NCBI GenBank assembly: GCA_964400875.1
Contig: CAYNWK010000221.1
Coordinates: 1 to 6,444, forward strand
DNA: 6,444 nt
Reading direction: 5' to 3'
Source: CAYNWK01 sp964400875
GTDB taxonomy: Bacteria > Chloroflexota > Anaerolineae > Anaerolineales > UBA4823
The notes under the pieces were generated by a model. The model was not told the origin of the DNA. It saw nothing but the letters and a program-made list of their open reading frames with translations, and searched no databases. The position numbers and the translations under genes were made by a program. Below are positions 5,622 to 6,444 of the stretch, piece by piece (within the stretch, counting starts at the first letter, position 1; every line of letters begins with the position of its first letter).

Positions 5622-6444
5622 ATGCAATACCATATCCGACGAGCGGTGGTGGTTGGCGCTGGGACCATGGGAGCAGCTATCGCCGCGCACCTGGCAAACG
5701 CAGGTATTCCAGTCACCCTCCTGGATATCGCGCCGCGCGAGCTAACCCCCGATGAGGAACGGAAGGGATTAACCCTGGAAGACCCTCGGGTGCGCAATCG
5801 CATCGTCCGCCAGGGATTAGAGGCCGCCAAAAAATCCCGACCGGCCAGCTTTTTCAGCAAGCAGCACACCAACCTGGTCTCGATCGGGAATTTGCAGGAC
5901 GATCTAGAAGTGGTTGGCGAGGCGGATTGGGTGATCGAAGCCATTGTCGAAAATTTGAGGATCAAGCGCGAACTGATGGCCAGGCTGGACGAATTACGCG
6001 GCCCCAAGACAATCATCTCGACCAATACTTCAGGAATACCGGTGACCTCGATCGCCGAAGGACGCTCGGAAGAGTTCCGCCGCCACTTCATGGGGACTCA
6101 TTTCTTCAACCCCCCGCGCTATTTGAAACTGCTGGAAGTCATCCCTACACGGGATACTCTGCCGGAAGTGATAGAAGTCATCAGTCGGTTCGCCGAGTAC
6201 CGCCTGGGGAAGGGCGTGGTGGTTGCCAAAGACACGCCGAACTTCATCGCCAATCGCCTTGCATTCGGCACAGGCGCTTTCGCGCTGGATTACATCCTCA
6301 AACACGAGTACACGGTCGATGAGGTGGATGCGATCACGGGCAAAGTGATCGGCAGGCCCAAGACGGCCACGTTCAGGTTGATCGATCTGGTCGGCGTAGA
6401 CGTGTGGAAGCACGTCGGTGACAACCTGGCCCCGGCTATACCCC
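5622..6444 (+). CDS. fadN: FadN-like 3-hydroxyacyl-CoA dehydrogenase/enoyl-CoA hydratase (5' part)
   Basis: The reading frame is open from the ATG to the window edge (274 codons plus one base), so the gene is incomplete here. The Rossmann NAD site is AVVVGAGTMGAAIA with Gly12, Gly14 and Gly17. Catalytic residues of the 3-hydroxyacyl-CoA dehydrogenase family are all visible: Ser137 (STNTSGIP), His160 (GTHFFNPP), Glu172 (LLEVI) and Asn211 (PNFIANR). The segment at about 40-90, with ERKGLTLEDP and RVRNR, is a feature of the long FadN type known from Bacillus and Deinococcus rather than of the short 280-residue enzymes. That family is roughly 790 residues, with an enoyl-CoA hydratase domain at the C-terminus that would lie outside this window. 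It would perform steps two and three of beta-oxidation on the product of the upstream dehydrogenases. The symbol is transferred by family resemblance. Confidence 0.9.
   Translation, partial: MQYHIRRAVVVGAGTMGAAIAAHLANAGIPVTLLDIAPRELTPDEERKGLTLEDPRVRNRIVRQGLEAAKKSRPASFFSKQHTNLVSIGNLQDDLEVVGEADWVIEAIVENLRIKRELMARLDELRGPKTIISTNTSGIPVTSIAEGRSEEFRRHFMGTHFFNPPRYLKLLEVIPTRDTLPEVIEVISRFAEYRLGKGVVVAKDTPNFIANRLAFGTGAFALDYILKHEYTVDEVDAITGKVIGRPKTATFRLIDLVGVDVWKHVGDNLAPAIP

Noticed and set aside
5576..6091. A 171-codon minus-strand open frame
   Set aside because: It is antisense to the FadN-like gene, which has a strong ribosome site and full catalytic motifs; the antisense product shows no motif.

Overview
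The window most likely comes from a Gram-positive-like, moderately GC-rich bacterium of the Chloroflexota (Anaerolineae-type). This is inferred from gene style, not proven. The clues are a lipoprotein with a Ser/Thr/Pro 'PTP' linker after its lipobox, a FadN-type (Bacillus/Deinococcus-style) 3-hydroxyacyl-CoA dehydrogenase, and two unusual acyl-CoA dehydrogenases next to each other. No mobile element, CRISPR array, tRNA or rRNA was seen.

Layout: bases 1-213 hold no supportable gene. A sigma-70-like promoter (214-242) runs straight into a near-perfect 20-bp palindrome (246-265) of the TetR-family type, which overlaps the predicted transcription start and reaches the ribosome binding site of the first gene. 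Six genes follow, all on the + strand: a TetR/AcrR regulator (274-846), a metallo-beta-lactamase-fold hydrolase with a C-terminal winged helix (849-1910), acyl-CoA dehydrogenase A (1944-3038), acyl-CoA dehydrogenase B (3107-4363), an exported lipoprotein alpha/beta hydrolase (4429-5535), and the first 274 codons of a FadN-like 3-hydroxyacyl-CoA dehydrogenase (5622 to the window end). Gaps are 2, 33, 68, 65 and 86 nt and no convincing terminator was found, so the set reads as one acyl-CoA-responsive operon, perhaps with an extra control point before the last gene.

Working model: the regulator represses its own operon until an acyl-CoA ligand accumulates. The surface lipoprotein esterase could release acids from an external ester. 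The two dehydrogenases carry out the first oxidation of the acyl-CoA, and the FadN-like enzyme carries out hydration and the second oxidation. The MBL-fold protein may hydrolyse a thioester or ester. A thiolase and an acyl-CoA ligase would be expected downstream. The most notable point is that dehydrogenase A has Thr where the catalytic Glu normally sits and lacks the usual TEPxAGSD motif, while its neighbour B keeps both. This suggests a heteromeric enzyme with one active and one non-catalytic subunit, as known for actinobacterial steroid-degrading FadE pairs.
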